From the NCBI GenBank assembly GCA_003971905.1, contig RSEE01000084.1, positions 186,001 to 250,000 of the forward strand: a DNA stretch of 64,000 bases, written 5' to 3'. Shown one piece after another: positions 36,094 through 47,609 of the stretch. The stretch comes from Moniliella sp. 'wahieum' (Eukaryota; Basidiomycota; Moniliellomycetes; Moniliellales; Moniliellaceae). The translations under genes and the position numbers were made by a program. A model generated the notes under the pieces. The model saw only the letters and a list, made by a program, of their open reading frames with translations, was not told the origin of the DNA and searched no databases. Positions within the stretch are counted from its first letter, which is position 1, and each line of letters begins with the position of its first letter.

Positions 36094-37751
36094 ATGCTCG
36101 TCGACCAGGCTGTCCACGCGTGGATCCAGGACCGGCTCCGCCCGCTCACAGACCCCTCGGAGCACGAGGTGCTGGTGGACTACGTCCAGGCCTTGCTCCG
36201 CACCGCGAGCCCGGCCCGCGCCTCTCCACCACCCTCCACGCCGAGCTCTCTGACTTTCTCGCCGATGCCACCGACGCGTTTGTCGCCGACCTCGTTGCCC
36301 ACCTCCAGCCCCCCTCCACCCCCCACCCCTTTCACCCGCTGTCCCAGATCCTGCCCCACCCCCAACCTGCCCCGGCCCCGGCCGAGCTGCATGTGAACAA
36401 CGAGGCGGAGGAAGCCAGTGCGCCCGCGCCTCGGACCCGCAGGTTGCGCCCGTGTTTTGATTTCCATCAACGCGGCTACTGCGCTCGCGGTGAATCCTGT
36501 CACTTTCCCATGCCCCCCAAGTCAACCCTGATCACGAGGCGAGAGAAGAAGACGTTCCCTCTCCCCCCGCCGGGATCGAGGAACCGGAGCCAAAGCCGGA
36601 GCGGAGCCGGAGCCGCCGACGGGACGCGTACCTGCCGCCGTTCCAAGGTGGTCCCCAACTCGGTCGACTCCAGCCCAGCGTACCGGGCGGCATTCGCATC
36701 GGAGCTTCTCTCCCCATTTCGGCCTCGCTCCCGTCCAAACCACAGTTTGCGCGGGTCCCCGCCCCTTCCCGCCTCAAGAGCGTATGGCGCGGCACGGCCA
36801 CGAGAGCGACAAGATCGCAGTGGCTATGAAGCTCGACCGGATCGCCTCGCTGTGCGCGTCTCGCACGAGCAGCCTAATCGTGACCCACCAATACCCACCG
36901 CTCTGGCCGGCCCGACCGCCCAGAGCGCCCACTGCGTCCCACCCTTGATTTGAGCAAGTACGATGCGGACGCGGCGATTGTGGTTGAAAACTTGCCCGAG
37001 CATGCGCTGACGGAGGCGGTGATTCACACCACCTTCTCTGCCTATGGGGCGATCGAGGCGATCGACCTGGACCCAGAGGGCAAGCAGGCGGTGGTGGTGT
37101 TGCAGCTCCGCAAGGCAAAAGTGCAGCGCAAGCGACCCTTGCCGACCCAAGGGGGTTCTTCTCCTCTCGCTTTGTCCGTCGTTTTGCCGATGGTCGTGAC
37201 CGGCCAGGGGATTCGCGCCGAGGCGGCGCCGCACGGGGACGCGGCCGAGGTAGGGCGGTGGCTTCCATGCGTCTCGTCCGTACCATCGGCGCCTGGTGCG
37301 CATGGCTTCGCCCTCTGCCCAGCACAATGGTCCGTCCCCCAGCCCGCACGCGGGCACCCACGCGAGCGCGCCTGCACTCCCTACGCAGAGATGCGCGCGC
37401 TGGGGGCGGCAGCCAGCGACGGCGAGGCCAAGACGCAAGCGATGCGGGTCGAAGCGTTGCTAGCTGAACAAAAACGGTTGATGGGGGGCTTATTGGCGGT
37501 ACCTCCGCCTTCGGCCGAGACCAAGACGGCGACGATGGTGCGCCTGCGTGAGCTCGGCATCATCATCCCGGCCGCCACCGAGGCGGCCAAGCGTGCGCAG
37601 GAACAGGCAGGCGAGGCGCGTGCCGAGCGGCGCGATCAAGGCGCTGGCAGCGGAGGCGGTGCGGACGGGGTCGCACCGTGCCGCGGATGACCAAAGCGCG
37701 CGTGCCCAACTGGACGCCGAGCTGGACGCGATGGCGGCCGAGCGGGTGTGA
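36094..37751 (+). CDS. RBM26/27-like RNA-binding protein (PWI-like, CCCH, RRM)
   Basis: MLVDQAVHAWIQDRLRPLTD, then LVDYVQALLRTASP, LHAELSDFLADATDAFV and ADLVAHL form a PWI-like helical bundle at the N terminus, as in RBM26/RBM27 and S. pombe Rmn1. A single CCCH finger follows (CFDFHQRGYCARGESCHF; C-X8-C-X5-C, with the final His lost only through a one-base shift). After an Arg/Ser/Pro linker comes an RRM starting AAIVVENLPEHALTEAVIHT and SAYGAIEAIDLDPEGKQAVV. The C terminus is a Gln/Arg/Glu-rich coiled coil (VEALLAEQKRLMGGLL; QLDAELDAMAAERV, stop 37751). In this family such proteins act in nuclear RNA surveillance and poly(A) RNA decay; here that is inference by domain order. Several frame changes occur. 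Confidence 0.72.
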
Positions 37752-38423
37752 CTGCATTTTATTTTTCCTTGCTCCCTGTGGACGAGCATGCTGGTAACCC
37801 ATCTATCTCGGGCCCACCGCCACCACCGCCACCCTCGCACCGCCGCCACGACACGGCTGTGCACACTATCAATTTCCATCGCGTGTGCTGCATGCAAACA
37901 CGAGGACACGGCTGGTAGCTCTAGTTGCATGCTGCACACGTTCAACCCACGGCAGAGCACGTGATTGGGTGTCCAGCACATGACAGACAGGGTGCTGCAG
38001 GCAGGCCAAGACAGGCTCCGCGCGAGGGCGAGCGCGGGCGAGCGCAGCCTCCTTACGTCAGTCGGGCAGCACAGGGGCAGTGAGGCGGCTGGTGACCACG
38101 GACGATGCCTCACAGCAGTGAGCGGTGGGGCGGGCCGGGGGCTGGCAGGTGCCGGCTGGTGCTGGCAGGGCACCCCCAGGGCTGGCGCAGTGCTGCGTCC
38201 GTGGCTGCGCCTCAGCAGCTTCGGCTGCCACCTGCTGCGGCCTGCCTGCGCTGCCGCCGCCCGCCGCCTCACGTGGTCCGCGCACGGGATTTTGGCACGG
38301 GATCTGTCACGTGCTCTCTTTCTCCCACCACCACCTGCCCAGCCCTGCTCGCCTGGCTTGCTTGCCTTGGCCAGCCGCCTCTCTCGCCTGCGCCCACGCC
38401 CACCCGTACCCACCGCCCTCACC
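37752..38423 (+). promoter_or_regulatory. CBF1 upstream region with three CACGTG boxes
   Basis: CACGTG occurs at 37958-37963, 38270-38275 and 38308-38313. On one strand or the other the first and third match the Cbf1 consensus RTCACRTG (ATCACGTG and GTCACGTG). They lie 466, 154 and 116 bp before the ATG of the gene coding the very factor that should bind them. Confidence 0.5.
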
Positions 38424-39654
38424 ATGGCATCCCCGCCCCTGCTGTCCCCGCCCAAAACGCGTCCCCCCGCTTCCTCCCCCGCCCGCCCCGGCCCCTGTTC
38501 TCGGCACAGCCTCTGCCCCAACCACGGTTCCCGCGCCCATTTCCGCGCCCGCCCCTGCTCCCCCTCCTCCCGCTCCCGCTCCCGCCCCCGCTCCCGCTCC
38601 TGCTCCAGCCCCAGCCCCAGCCCCAGCCCCAGCCCTAGCTTCAGCCCCAGCTCCACCTTCAGCTCCCCGGATCTGGCCCAAACGTCGGTGCCTGCTTCCG
38701 CTCCCGGGGTTGCTCCGGCCCACGGCCTGCCCCAGGCCTCCGTTCTTCCTGACGACCCCGATGCCAGCTCTGGTTCTGGCTGGGCCAACACGACGCTCGA
38801 GCATGTGGGGGCAAAGCGGAGGAATCCAACCGACGGATCAGCCATGTACGTCTGCCCCCTCTTCTCCTTATTGACTCCATCTGACGCGTCTTTCCCTGCT
38901 GCAGAAAGAAGTGGAGCGTCGGCGTCGCCAGACGATCAACAATGGCATCGGTGCCTTGGCTGGGATCGTGCCTGGGTGTGGCGTGGCGGGGGAATCGGAG
39001 TTTGGGCCCGGCCGGGCGACGGTAAACAAGGGTTCGATCCTAAGCCGCGCCGTGGAGTACATCAAGACGCTCAAGTCCAACGAGGCCGCCAACATTGAAA
39101 AATGGACGGTGGAAAAACTGTTGATGGACCAAGCCTTGTCCGACGCGTCGGCCCAAGCCCAAGCGCTCTCGCTCGAACTCGATCGCATTCACGCCCTCGG
39201 CCACAAGCTCGGCTTTACCCATCTCCTCGACCCACGGACCGACATCAGCGCGCTTGTTCTCCCGGATCATCTGCGTCAGCGGCCGGGGGAGACGGGCGAG
39301 CCGAGTGCGCCGGCGCAGGCGCCGGCACCGTCGGCTCCCGCCGTTGCCGCGCCTTCCGCGCCACACGATGGCACGGCGGCGGCAACGACAACGATTGACG
39401 CGGGCAAAGACGCAGAAACGACGGATAACCAAGTTGGGGTCGCTGCGTCTGGGATCGAAGCGGCGGCGCCTGGTGCGGCTGCCGTCGACCCGCGCAAGCG
39501 CCCCGCGTCGGTAAACGGAGACTTGCCGCCCGAAGCGGGCGAAAGAGTAGCACTAATACCTCGCGTGAGTCGTTACGCGTCCTTCGACGTGCCTGCCCCG
39601 CTCTCTGCCACCATGCCGTGTTTTTGTCCCTGTTGTTCCTTGCCTGTACATTGA
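38424..39654 (+). CDS. CBF1: Cbf1-type bHLH transcription factor
   Basis: The N-terminal half is a Pro/Ala/Ser linker coded by a CCCGCT/CCAGCC hexamer run (38557-38650). A 59-nt intron (38846-38904) sits exactly in the DNA-binding region: exon 1 ends EESNRRISH and exon 2 starts KEVERRRRQTINNGI, restoring the H-E-R residues that read CACGTG. Loop and helix 2 are NKGSILSRAVEYIKTLK, and the Cbf1-specific leucine-rich extension is ANIEKWTVEKLLMDQ. The insertion GCGVAGESEFGPGRATV lengthens the loop compared with yeast Cbf1. The C-terminal tail is Ala/Pro-rich. Cbf1 binds RTCACRTG at centromeres and at sulphur, respiration and Fe-S gene promoters in ascomycete yeasts. Whether it does so at centromeres here is unknown. 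Frames change only in the low-complexity half. Confidence 0.9.
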
Positions 39655-41579
39655 TTTCTATGAATGGGGATCTATCCCAGCCAGACAGTGGGGAACAGGT
39701 ACCGTGAGAAAGGAGCCATCTTGGATCGTACGAGCAAGTACGAGCAACGGGCTGCGTCGGAGCGCGGTACCCCCGCCTGGACCGCGCCGAGGCTCGAGAT
39801 GCACGCGCAAGTAGACACCCAAGCCAGCCGGCAGGACAGACGCGCCGAGACGCGGCAGGAGGCAGGAGGCCCGAGCGTGTATGAGGTCAGGTGACCATCA
39901 TCGGTCGCGCCACGCTGGACGATGGTTGATGATTCTCATGGATTGCAACGGCAGCCCCCGCTCGCTCGGCTGCGCATATATGTCCGCACCCAGTCAGGCG
40001 CTACGCCACACTGCCGCCTGTAGGGGGGGGCGGCATCGTAACATGTAACGTGTAACAGCAGTCGCCATACGCACCTACAGCGGCACGTGGCCTGGGCACC
40101 GTCGCACGGCGGGCACGTCGCACCCGGAATGGGCCACTGACTCATTGGCCGCACCGTCGAATAGCCAGCAACAATCGCTGCTTTGGCATGGATCTCTACG
40201 GCGCCCTACGGTAGAGTGTGGAGAAGTGTGATGGAAGGAGAGAAACCATTGGAACGGATACAAGACCCGCGTGACGCAGAGATAGCATCGGCACGTAAAG
40301 ATCGGACGAATGTACACCGGGGGGGAGCAGTCCCTCCTGCGTGGGCGCAGCGACCGGCCGTCGTGGCTTCACCCACACAACCGTTTGTTGAATATTATTG
40401 GCTTGGTCAGGAGGGCGCCGAGGTCGCCTTCAAAACACTGGATGCAAGCGCCTTAGTAGCATTGGCTTGTGCGTGTGGTTGCAGCTGGGGTGGAAACGAA
40501 GGATACCCGCACACTCTGAGGAACATGTGTACCCTTGCCCGTTGTGCGAAGAGGTAGCCTTGACAGCAAAAGAACTGTATCTTCCGTGATTTATACTCTA
40601 CGAAGTTCACACAGTCTCCCACGATTAACATGATCATGTGTTATTGGGTGCGGCCTGCTGGGTCCAGCAATTAACGCTACGCTTGGCTAGTTCGCATGCG
40701 CATGGCTGGTGGTATTCATCACCAAGTGGTCCCCGGTGGCGACGGTGGTGGTAATGGGCGTTTTGGTGTAAGTGGGCATGAGTGAGCATGCTTGCAGAGA
40801 CACAACAAAGCCTGCCTCCAGTCCATCAATACATCAGCGCTCATCGATCATCCCCAACACGACATGCAGACCTAACGCCCCATGGATGGGGGTGTTGCTG
40901 CAACTTGCAATATTTGCCACTCCACCTCGAATCGACCCCGCGTTCGGCAGCGAAAAAGAACTCGGTGCCACCAAAGGTAGCTGCTGGCCTCTATATTACC
41001 AGAAACATCAACGTCATCAACATCTCAGACCACGGGACAACACGCCCCATCCAATAAAAAGAACTGACAGTCTCCCTCTCTAGCCACTGCGAGGGTGGGT
41101 CCCTCTCGTTCCTATGCATCCTTTTCGCAGGTGTTGGCCGCACCTTTCGGAATGCATCCCTGGGTGTGTGGCCTTTGCTCAGCGCTCATCCATCCATCCT
41201 GGCGCCATATTGCCTGAGGGTATCCATATGTTCGGGGTTCCTCTTCCACGTGGTCCACATAGCACCTACTGCTATACCTTGTGTTGGTGGTACTAGTGTT
41301 CCGTCAGAATCGACGCTGCGTCGGGAGTGAGGGCATGCTTCCACAGTGAGAAGTTGGCGTATTGGATGGGATGGTTGCCGACGACTGAGAGGTGTGGGAA
41401 AAAAGACGACCACGATCACCGAGCGATGTGTGACGCATGCACGCGGCGCAGCGGTGGGGGGGCACAGCACCAGTGTGGCACTCCCCGGCCACCGCCCTGC
41501 CGCCCCCGCGCATTGCGCTTGGTCACATATCTGGCCTCTGCCCGTCGCACCACTGCCACCCCATCCTTGGACCGTCGCC
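39655..41579. other. Intergenic region, no gene seen
   Basis: This 1.9 kb stretch is of mixed composition. Short frames (for example 40183-40557 plus and 41186-41668 minus) have no recognisable motif. It contains an ACATGTAACGTGTAAC word near 40040. Confidence 0.45.
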
Positions 41580-43660
41580 ATGCCCCCCCACCCGCACCCC
41601 ACCATCCCCACCATGCCCGCCGCGGCCCTCCCGTCTGCCTCGCCCTTCTTCACCACCACACCCGCCACCCCAACAGCCGAGCACCCGTCCTCGTCCCCGC
41701 AGCCTGCCTCCTCGGACCATCACTCCCGCCCATCGCTCCCGCTCCCGCCCCAGCCCCAGCTAACCCAGCCCAGGCCCAGCCCCAACCCCAGCGTCTCCAC
41801 CACCGCCACGGCCAGCGGCCTCGCTCGCGCTGCTTCCATCAATAGCGCCGCTGCTCACCACCACGGTGCCCACCCCCTCGGCTGCCTCTATGGCCGCCGC
41901 GGGCCAGACGACTCACCACACCTCCCGCCCGCCCCCCACTTCGCCCTCCCAAAAGGAGCGTTTTGCTGCTGCGGGTTGCGTCCAGCCGTCTGGCCAGCTC
42001 CTCAGACGGCCTCCAGGCGCTGCTACGGGATCACCCAGAACTGGTCACCTCCAGCTCAAGGCCGCTGCAGGCTCGGGCGTGTTGGATGCTCTGGGTCAGC
42101 TCGAATCAGCCAATTCCTTCAGCTGTCGGCTCTCCCAAGGGGGCATTCACGCCCCTCTCACCGGACAGTGTCGAGTATGACCCAGCCTATTCTCCCCCTG
42201 GCACGCCACCCAACCTGGGCGAACTTGGGCCCCGGCCGGACTACTCGGAGCAAAAGATCGTCGTGGCATGGTGGGCTTGCCGGCAACAGGCAAGTCTTTT
42301 ACCGCACAAAAAGTAAAACGCTACCTTCAATGGCTCGAGTACGATGTCAAGGTGTTTAATGTGGGGCAGCTGCGCCGGGCTGTCGCTAAGCATCGCTTAC
42401 AAAAGTCGGGCCAAATCGAGGACCACACAGCCTCCTTCTTTGACCCAACAACCCCCAGGCATACAAGCAGCGTTCTCTTGTGGGCCAGCGAATGTCTTGA
42501 AACAGCTCATCGCTTTCCTCAAACAAGGTGGAAATGTTGGCATTCATGATGCGACCAATACCACCCGTGCGCGTCGGCAGGCGATCGCCGACCGCGTTGC
42601 CAAGGAGCCTGACCTACGCCTCACTTTCTCGAGTCGATCTGCACCGACCCCAAAGTGGTCGCGGCCAATGTGGCAGTGAAGGTACGGAGCAACGACCCCG
42701 ACTATGCCAAGTTCGATCCGAGGCAGCCAAGCGCGACTTTCTTGCCCGCATTGAACAGTACCAAGCTGCGTACGAGTCGGTCAATGCGGACGAAACCGAG
42801 TCCCACCTGTCCTACTGTAAGATTTACGACGTAGGCAAGCAAGTGTAACCAACAAGATCCAAGGCTACCTCGAATCTAGGATCGCGTTTTACCTCATGAA
42901 CCTCCATCTCACGCCCCGCAACATTTTCTTCTCGCGCCACGGCGAGTCGGAGTTCAATGTGCAGGGCAAAATTGCGGCGATGCAGATCTCAGCGAGAGGG
43001 GTGGGCCTACGCCAAGGCGCTCCCGCAATTAATCAAGGATAACATTGTCAGGATACCCCTTTGACTGTGTGGCACTCCACCTTGCGCCGGACGGGGCAAA
43101 CGGCATCCTGCTGCCCTACCCCATTGGCGTGGAAGTCGTTGGATGAACTGGACGCTGGGGTGTCCGATTCCATGACGTATGAGGAGATTGAGATGTACTT
43201 TCCCGACGACTCGGCGGCGCGGGACGAAGACAAGTTCAATTACCGCTACCGCGGCGGCGAGTCGTACCGTGATGTGGTGGTACGTCTGGAGCCAATCATC
43301 ATGGAGCTGGAGCGACAAGAGAACATCCTCATTATTGGTCACCAGGCCATCTTGCGCTGCCTTTACGCCTATTTCCAATCCAAGACCCAGCAAGAGCTGC
43401 CATACATTAAAATCCCCCTGCACACGGTCATCCAGCTCACTCCCAAGGCCTATGGGTGTGACGAGGTGCGGTACAAGTTGCCAATCGAGGCTGTGGACAC
43501 GTATCGTCCTAAAGGATTGAGTCTCAAGCATCTTCACCTCGCCCCCTCGGACGAAGCTGCTAAGCCAGCCGCACCGGCTGAGGAGGATTGGAGGAACGCA
43601 GCAACCTCGCTTCCCCCTCTCAACGGTCCCAAGCTCAATCCGAGCCCACCGAAACCTTAA
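41580..43660 (+). CDS. 6-phosphofructo-2-kinase / fructose-2,6-bisphosphatase
   Basis: This enzyme makes and breaks fructose-2,6-bisphosphate, the switch between glycolysis and gluconeogenesis. A long Pro/Ser-rich N-terminal region (MPPHPHPTIPTMPAAALPSA) may carry regulatory sites. The kinase half has DYSEQKIVVA, MVGLPATGKSFTAQK (Walker A, about residue 232), YLQWLEYDVKVFNVGQLRR, GGNVGIHDATNTTRARRQ and YESVNADETESHLSYCKIYD. The phosphatase half has NIFFSRHGESEFNVQGKI (catalytic His, about residue 452), WHSTLRRTGQTA, YRGGESYRDVVVRLEPIIM (Glu acid) and ILIIGHQAILRCLYAYF (second His). Both active sites look intact, unlike yeast Pfk26, whose phosphatase His is replaced. The tail is Pro-rich. Frame breaks lie near 42270, 42440, 42640 and 42985. 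Confidence 0.94.
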
Positions 43661-44721
43661 TTCTGTAACCCGATTGAGGTTGAACACGTTGGATGTTGAT
43701 ACCAAGTCATTTCCTGTTTATTGTCCTTTTAGTCCTTGCCAACTTTCCTGCTGCCGATCCTACTTATGTATGGCGCCACTTAAAGCTTGACATGCCACTT
43801 TTGGAGTTGTACGCATGACCTGGCGGCTCATGCATCGGGCATCGTGGCTTAGAAGAACATGAGCTCTAGTCCCACGTATTCCTGGTAAGCTCGCCGCCCA
43901 GACCAACGAAGTTCATGAAGTAAGGCTAGTATGGGTTAATAGAAGGAACGTGTTCGTTACAGGCACCCGTCCCAAATGTGGAGAGAGAGGAAGAGGATGG
44001 CTGGGTTATCCTCTCTGTTGAAAAGCAAACGTACTAGCGAAGAGGGTACAGTAAATGAAAAAGATGCCATTAAGGACTGGAACGACAGAGGTAAGCCTTT
44101 CGGCATGCACTTCTCCAGAGGAATGGAAGAACACCTAAGAAAGGGAAGTTGGTGGACAGTTCCCACATTTCACTGAAGAATGTAGGTTCCAAGGCGTGTA
44201 CTTGATGGGTTTCTTGCTCTGTCGGGATGCTTTTGTTTGTGGGTTTTTGTAGACTACGCACGAGACATGATGCGCAGGGGGGATAAAGTCGTGGGGCAGC
44301 ACCTCCGGGGGGGCAGAACCGATCATCAACCACAGGATCTGTTTGGGTGAGATGGACTCGGTGGAGATGAGCCAGTCCCAGGGGCTGGCGCTGCTGCCGC
44401 AACAAGTAAACCACAGATGGAGCAATGGTCATTAATCCCATCGACCACCGATCACCGATCAGCGCTGGGTGGCGCAGGGCGGAATGGTGTGGTGCCCTCG
44501 ACTTCCGCCGCACGCGCCGTGTCTCGTGTTGTCACACTCTCCCCTCGTGCTTCTGCCAGCCGCTTGTCTGCGCCCACCAACATCATCAACAGCCTCATCA
44601 CCATCACCCCCACCGTCCTCATCAACACCATCTACCTTAGCCCCTCGTCCTCATCCCCAACATCGTCATCAGCCCCGTCTCCCCAGCCGTGTCGCCCAGC
44701 CCCCACCGCGTCCGCGCTGCT
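43661..44721. other. Intergenic region, no gene seen
   Basis: The first half is AT-richer. Overlapping minus frames at 44070-44513 lack motifs. CT- and CAT-rich sequence at 44570-44690 is probably the leader of the next gene. Confidence 0.45.
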
Positions 44722-47609
44722 ATGGGCATCAAGACACTCTGGACCCACCTCGATCATGCGTGTGCAGTCACAACGCTCCAGGAAGAGGCATGGCGATACT
44801 TTGCGCGCTCCCCGCACGCGCCCTCCGTCTGGGGGTCGATGCCAGTGGCTGGGTGTTCCATGCCGAGCCCAACTACACCCGCGATCCCTCGGTCCAATTC
44901 GCACGCTTTTCTTTCGGCTGTGCAACCTCTACACCCTCCCGATCCTCCCTGTATTTGTCTTTGACGGCGCCGAACGGCCCCGCAACAAGCACGGCTCCAT
45001 CCGTCCCTTGGGACTTGACTTCAACAACCACCCGCTTGTCCGTGACTTTCGCTTCCTTCTCCGCTCCTTTGGCTTTGTTGACTGGGACGCCCGGGCGAAG
45101 CGGAGGCCGAGCTTGCGTGGATGAACCAAGCCGGACTGGTGGATGTGGTGCTGACTGACGATGTTGACTCGTTTGTATTTGGTGCAATCAAGGTGATGCG
45201 CAAGTACGTCCCTTTCTCTTCTTTCCCCCGACTGCCCGACTGCCCGACTCCCCTACTTCCCTGTGCTTACCCTGTTCTTAGCTTTTCCATGAGCGATGTC
45301 AAGGAGGTACAGAAGCGCAAACAGCGCCTACAGGCCATGCAGGCCTCGCAACCTTCTGAAGGAAGCGAGATGCCGGACGAGCTCGACTTTGTGAATCTCA
45401 GTGATAAGAGGTGGGGTTCCAACGCTGTAGGGATCTACACCTTCCCCCCTGGCCATTGGCCAGACCCTGCTCGACCGCCCGTATTAGGGTGGACGTATCC
45501 TTCCCCCCCCGCCTGTGTTGAATGATACGGAAGAATGTGAGTTCCCATTGGACCGACAGGCCATCCTCCTCACAGCTGCATTGACCGGGGGCGACTACAA
45601 TGTCCAAGGAGTGAGCAATTGCGGGATGACCATCTCCAAGGTGCTTGCCTCGCTCGGGTTCGGGCAAAGAGTCGTATCGGCGCTGGTGAGTTCCTTGCAG
45701 GGATCGTCAGACGAAAGTCGTCTGGGCAAGGTGCCAACGTATGATCCCACTCAATGGATCCCCCGCTTGGATCTCAATGTTGCCACCTGGAACGAGGCAC
45801 GGACAGAGATCGTACAAGATATGATGGAAGAGTTGCGGACCAATTCGTCGGGCCTCCTGCGGACCAAGCATCCTTCTGCAGCTTTGGGCCTGCGCACCCT
45901 TTTCGAGTCAGAACAGGACCAAACTGTCCTTGGTCTTTACGTTTGGCCCAGGACGAGTCACTTCAAGTTCCGCGAGGGTAGCTTGGACGCCATTCCTCCA
46001 TTACTTTCGCAGGGAAGGGGGTGTGACGGGCGTTCAACTTTCGCCGGTAGAGGAGGAACTACTGCGCACCAAGGTGTCTCCACGGTTTGACCTCATGTCC
46101 CCTTCCAAGGAGTTCCAACCGCTCGATCTTGCCCACCTATATCTGGGTCCTTCGAAAACAATTCAATTGGACGGATGAAAAGATCCGGCAACGTGTGCAG
46201 ACCAAGATTGCCCCTGGGCTTCTCCTCCGTCTCCTCCGGGACGAGATGATGTCCCGATCACGCGGCTCTGGTGGCCATCCTCTCCTTTCCCATCGCCCTC
46301 CCTCGCTCGCATCAAAGAGAAAACGTACCGCACGCCGTTCTAGCGGCGAAAAGGAGGGGGCTCTCGAGGACGACGCGTTCGGCTTCTCGCCCCAAAGCCC
46401 GGCCCTCTTTGATCTGATCGAGGTTATTCGTGAACGTAGGATTGGCCAACGCACCGAGTTTCGTTTAAAGTACGACGATGGGCCGCTCGACCGTGCGGTG
46501 CAGACACTGCATCTAAAATGCCAGAGGCAGAAGAAGATTGGACACCACCTCCCATCCCGCGGAGTTGTGCAAGACTGCATCCGCCAGCCGGTGGCTGTGG
46601 GCCCGCCTATGGTTCTTTCCGATGATGGTAGTGCTAAGCCCCGTGCAGCAGCAGCATACCACCCGAACCACGGCTGATGTACATTGATGCCATGCCCCTG
46701 CAGGTACCTATGTGGGCAAGAAGCTGATTGAGCAATTTCGTGCCAAGGAGAAAGCCGCATCTCGACCGGATCCGAAGAATCATCCAATACCAAGGGAAAA
46801 TCGAAGACGGTTCGCTCGCCCCCCAGGGCATTCCAAAGAACATGGCGCCCTTCTTCGTCTTCCTCCTCTTCGCACTTGGAGCGGCAGTTGTCGCTCGAAC
46901 AAGCCTTCTCTAATACCTCTTCACGACGGACGATATCACCTTGTCGGATTTGTCGTCCGGATCGGCATGTGCATCTCTACCTCCGTCATCGTCGGATGAG
47001 GAGCTACCTTCCCCGTTGCGTCAGGGGATTGTAGGCACCACTCGCCGACGAGGGTCGTTTGACGACGCTACACCGCGTCGGAAAAATAGCTTCCGAAGGA
47101 CCAGTCCAGCCCGAGCGTATCCCACAGCCGCAGAGCCAAACTTGCTCTCCAACCCAGCCTCGTCATCGTCCCTGACCAGTCTGACCGACAAGATGTCTTG
47201 GCTACGTTCTTCCAAGACGATTCGGGAGACGAGCAGCCGCCCGAGCCCACGTGTTCTACACCACCACGAAGGTCCCCTCCCGTGCGCCTTGGTGGCGCTC
47301 GCGCTGCCGGACATTCTCCTCGCGGCGGACGATCCCCGTTGCGCCGACCCCTTCTCTGCAACGGCAAAGCCATGCCAGCCTGCGTATCCCCGTGTGGTCC
47401 GACCTCGCAAGCCTCGTTCCAAGCCCGGTCCAACTTCCTACGCCCCCCCTACACAGAGCCAATCTATCTACTACACTGTGTCGGACGATTCCGACACGGC
47501 CACCTCCCCTCCCCCTCCGGTTCCAGTCCCTCTGCCGCAAAGGCGAGACAAGGCAGCAGGTGCGCCTAGGTCTACAACAATGGAAGTGGTTGATTTGATC
47601 AGCGACTGA
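44722..47609 (+). CDS. Yen1/GEN1-like Holliday-junction resolvase (XPG family)
   Basis: MGIKTLWTHLD opens the XPG-N domain, followed by RLGVDASGWVFHAEPNY (catalytic Asp), LFFRLCNLYTLPILPVFVFD (Asp, as in GEN1/Yen1), EAELAWMNQAGLVDVVLTDD and VDSFVFGAIKVMRN (XPG-I acidic cluster). A 78-nt intron (45204-45281) lies inside VMR-N-FSMSD. ILLTAALTGGDYNVQGVSNC is the helix-two-turn-helix and last acidic motif. The arrangement FFRLC...LPILPVFVFDG is that of GEN1/Yen1 rather than FEN1, EXO1 or Rad2. The C-terminal third (from about 46100) is long, basic and disordered, and ends TMEVVDLISD; VVDLIS resembles a SUMO-interacting motif. The role is resolution of recombination intermediates. Frame breaks occur near 44810, 44915, 45100, 45480 and 46140, and further introns are possible near 46700. 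Confidence 0.85.

Noticed and set aside
37490-38845. A 451-codon minus frame
   Set aside because: It is antisense to the CBF1 proline-rich exon and its promoter, and the product is low-complexity.
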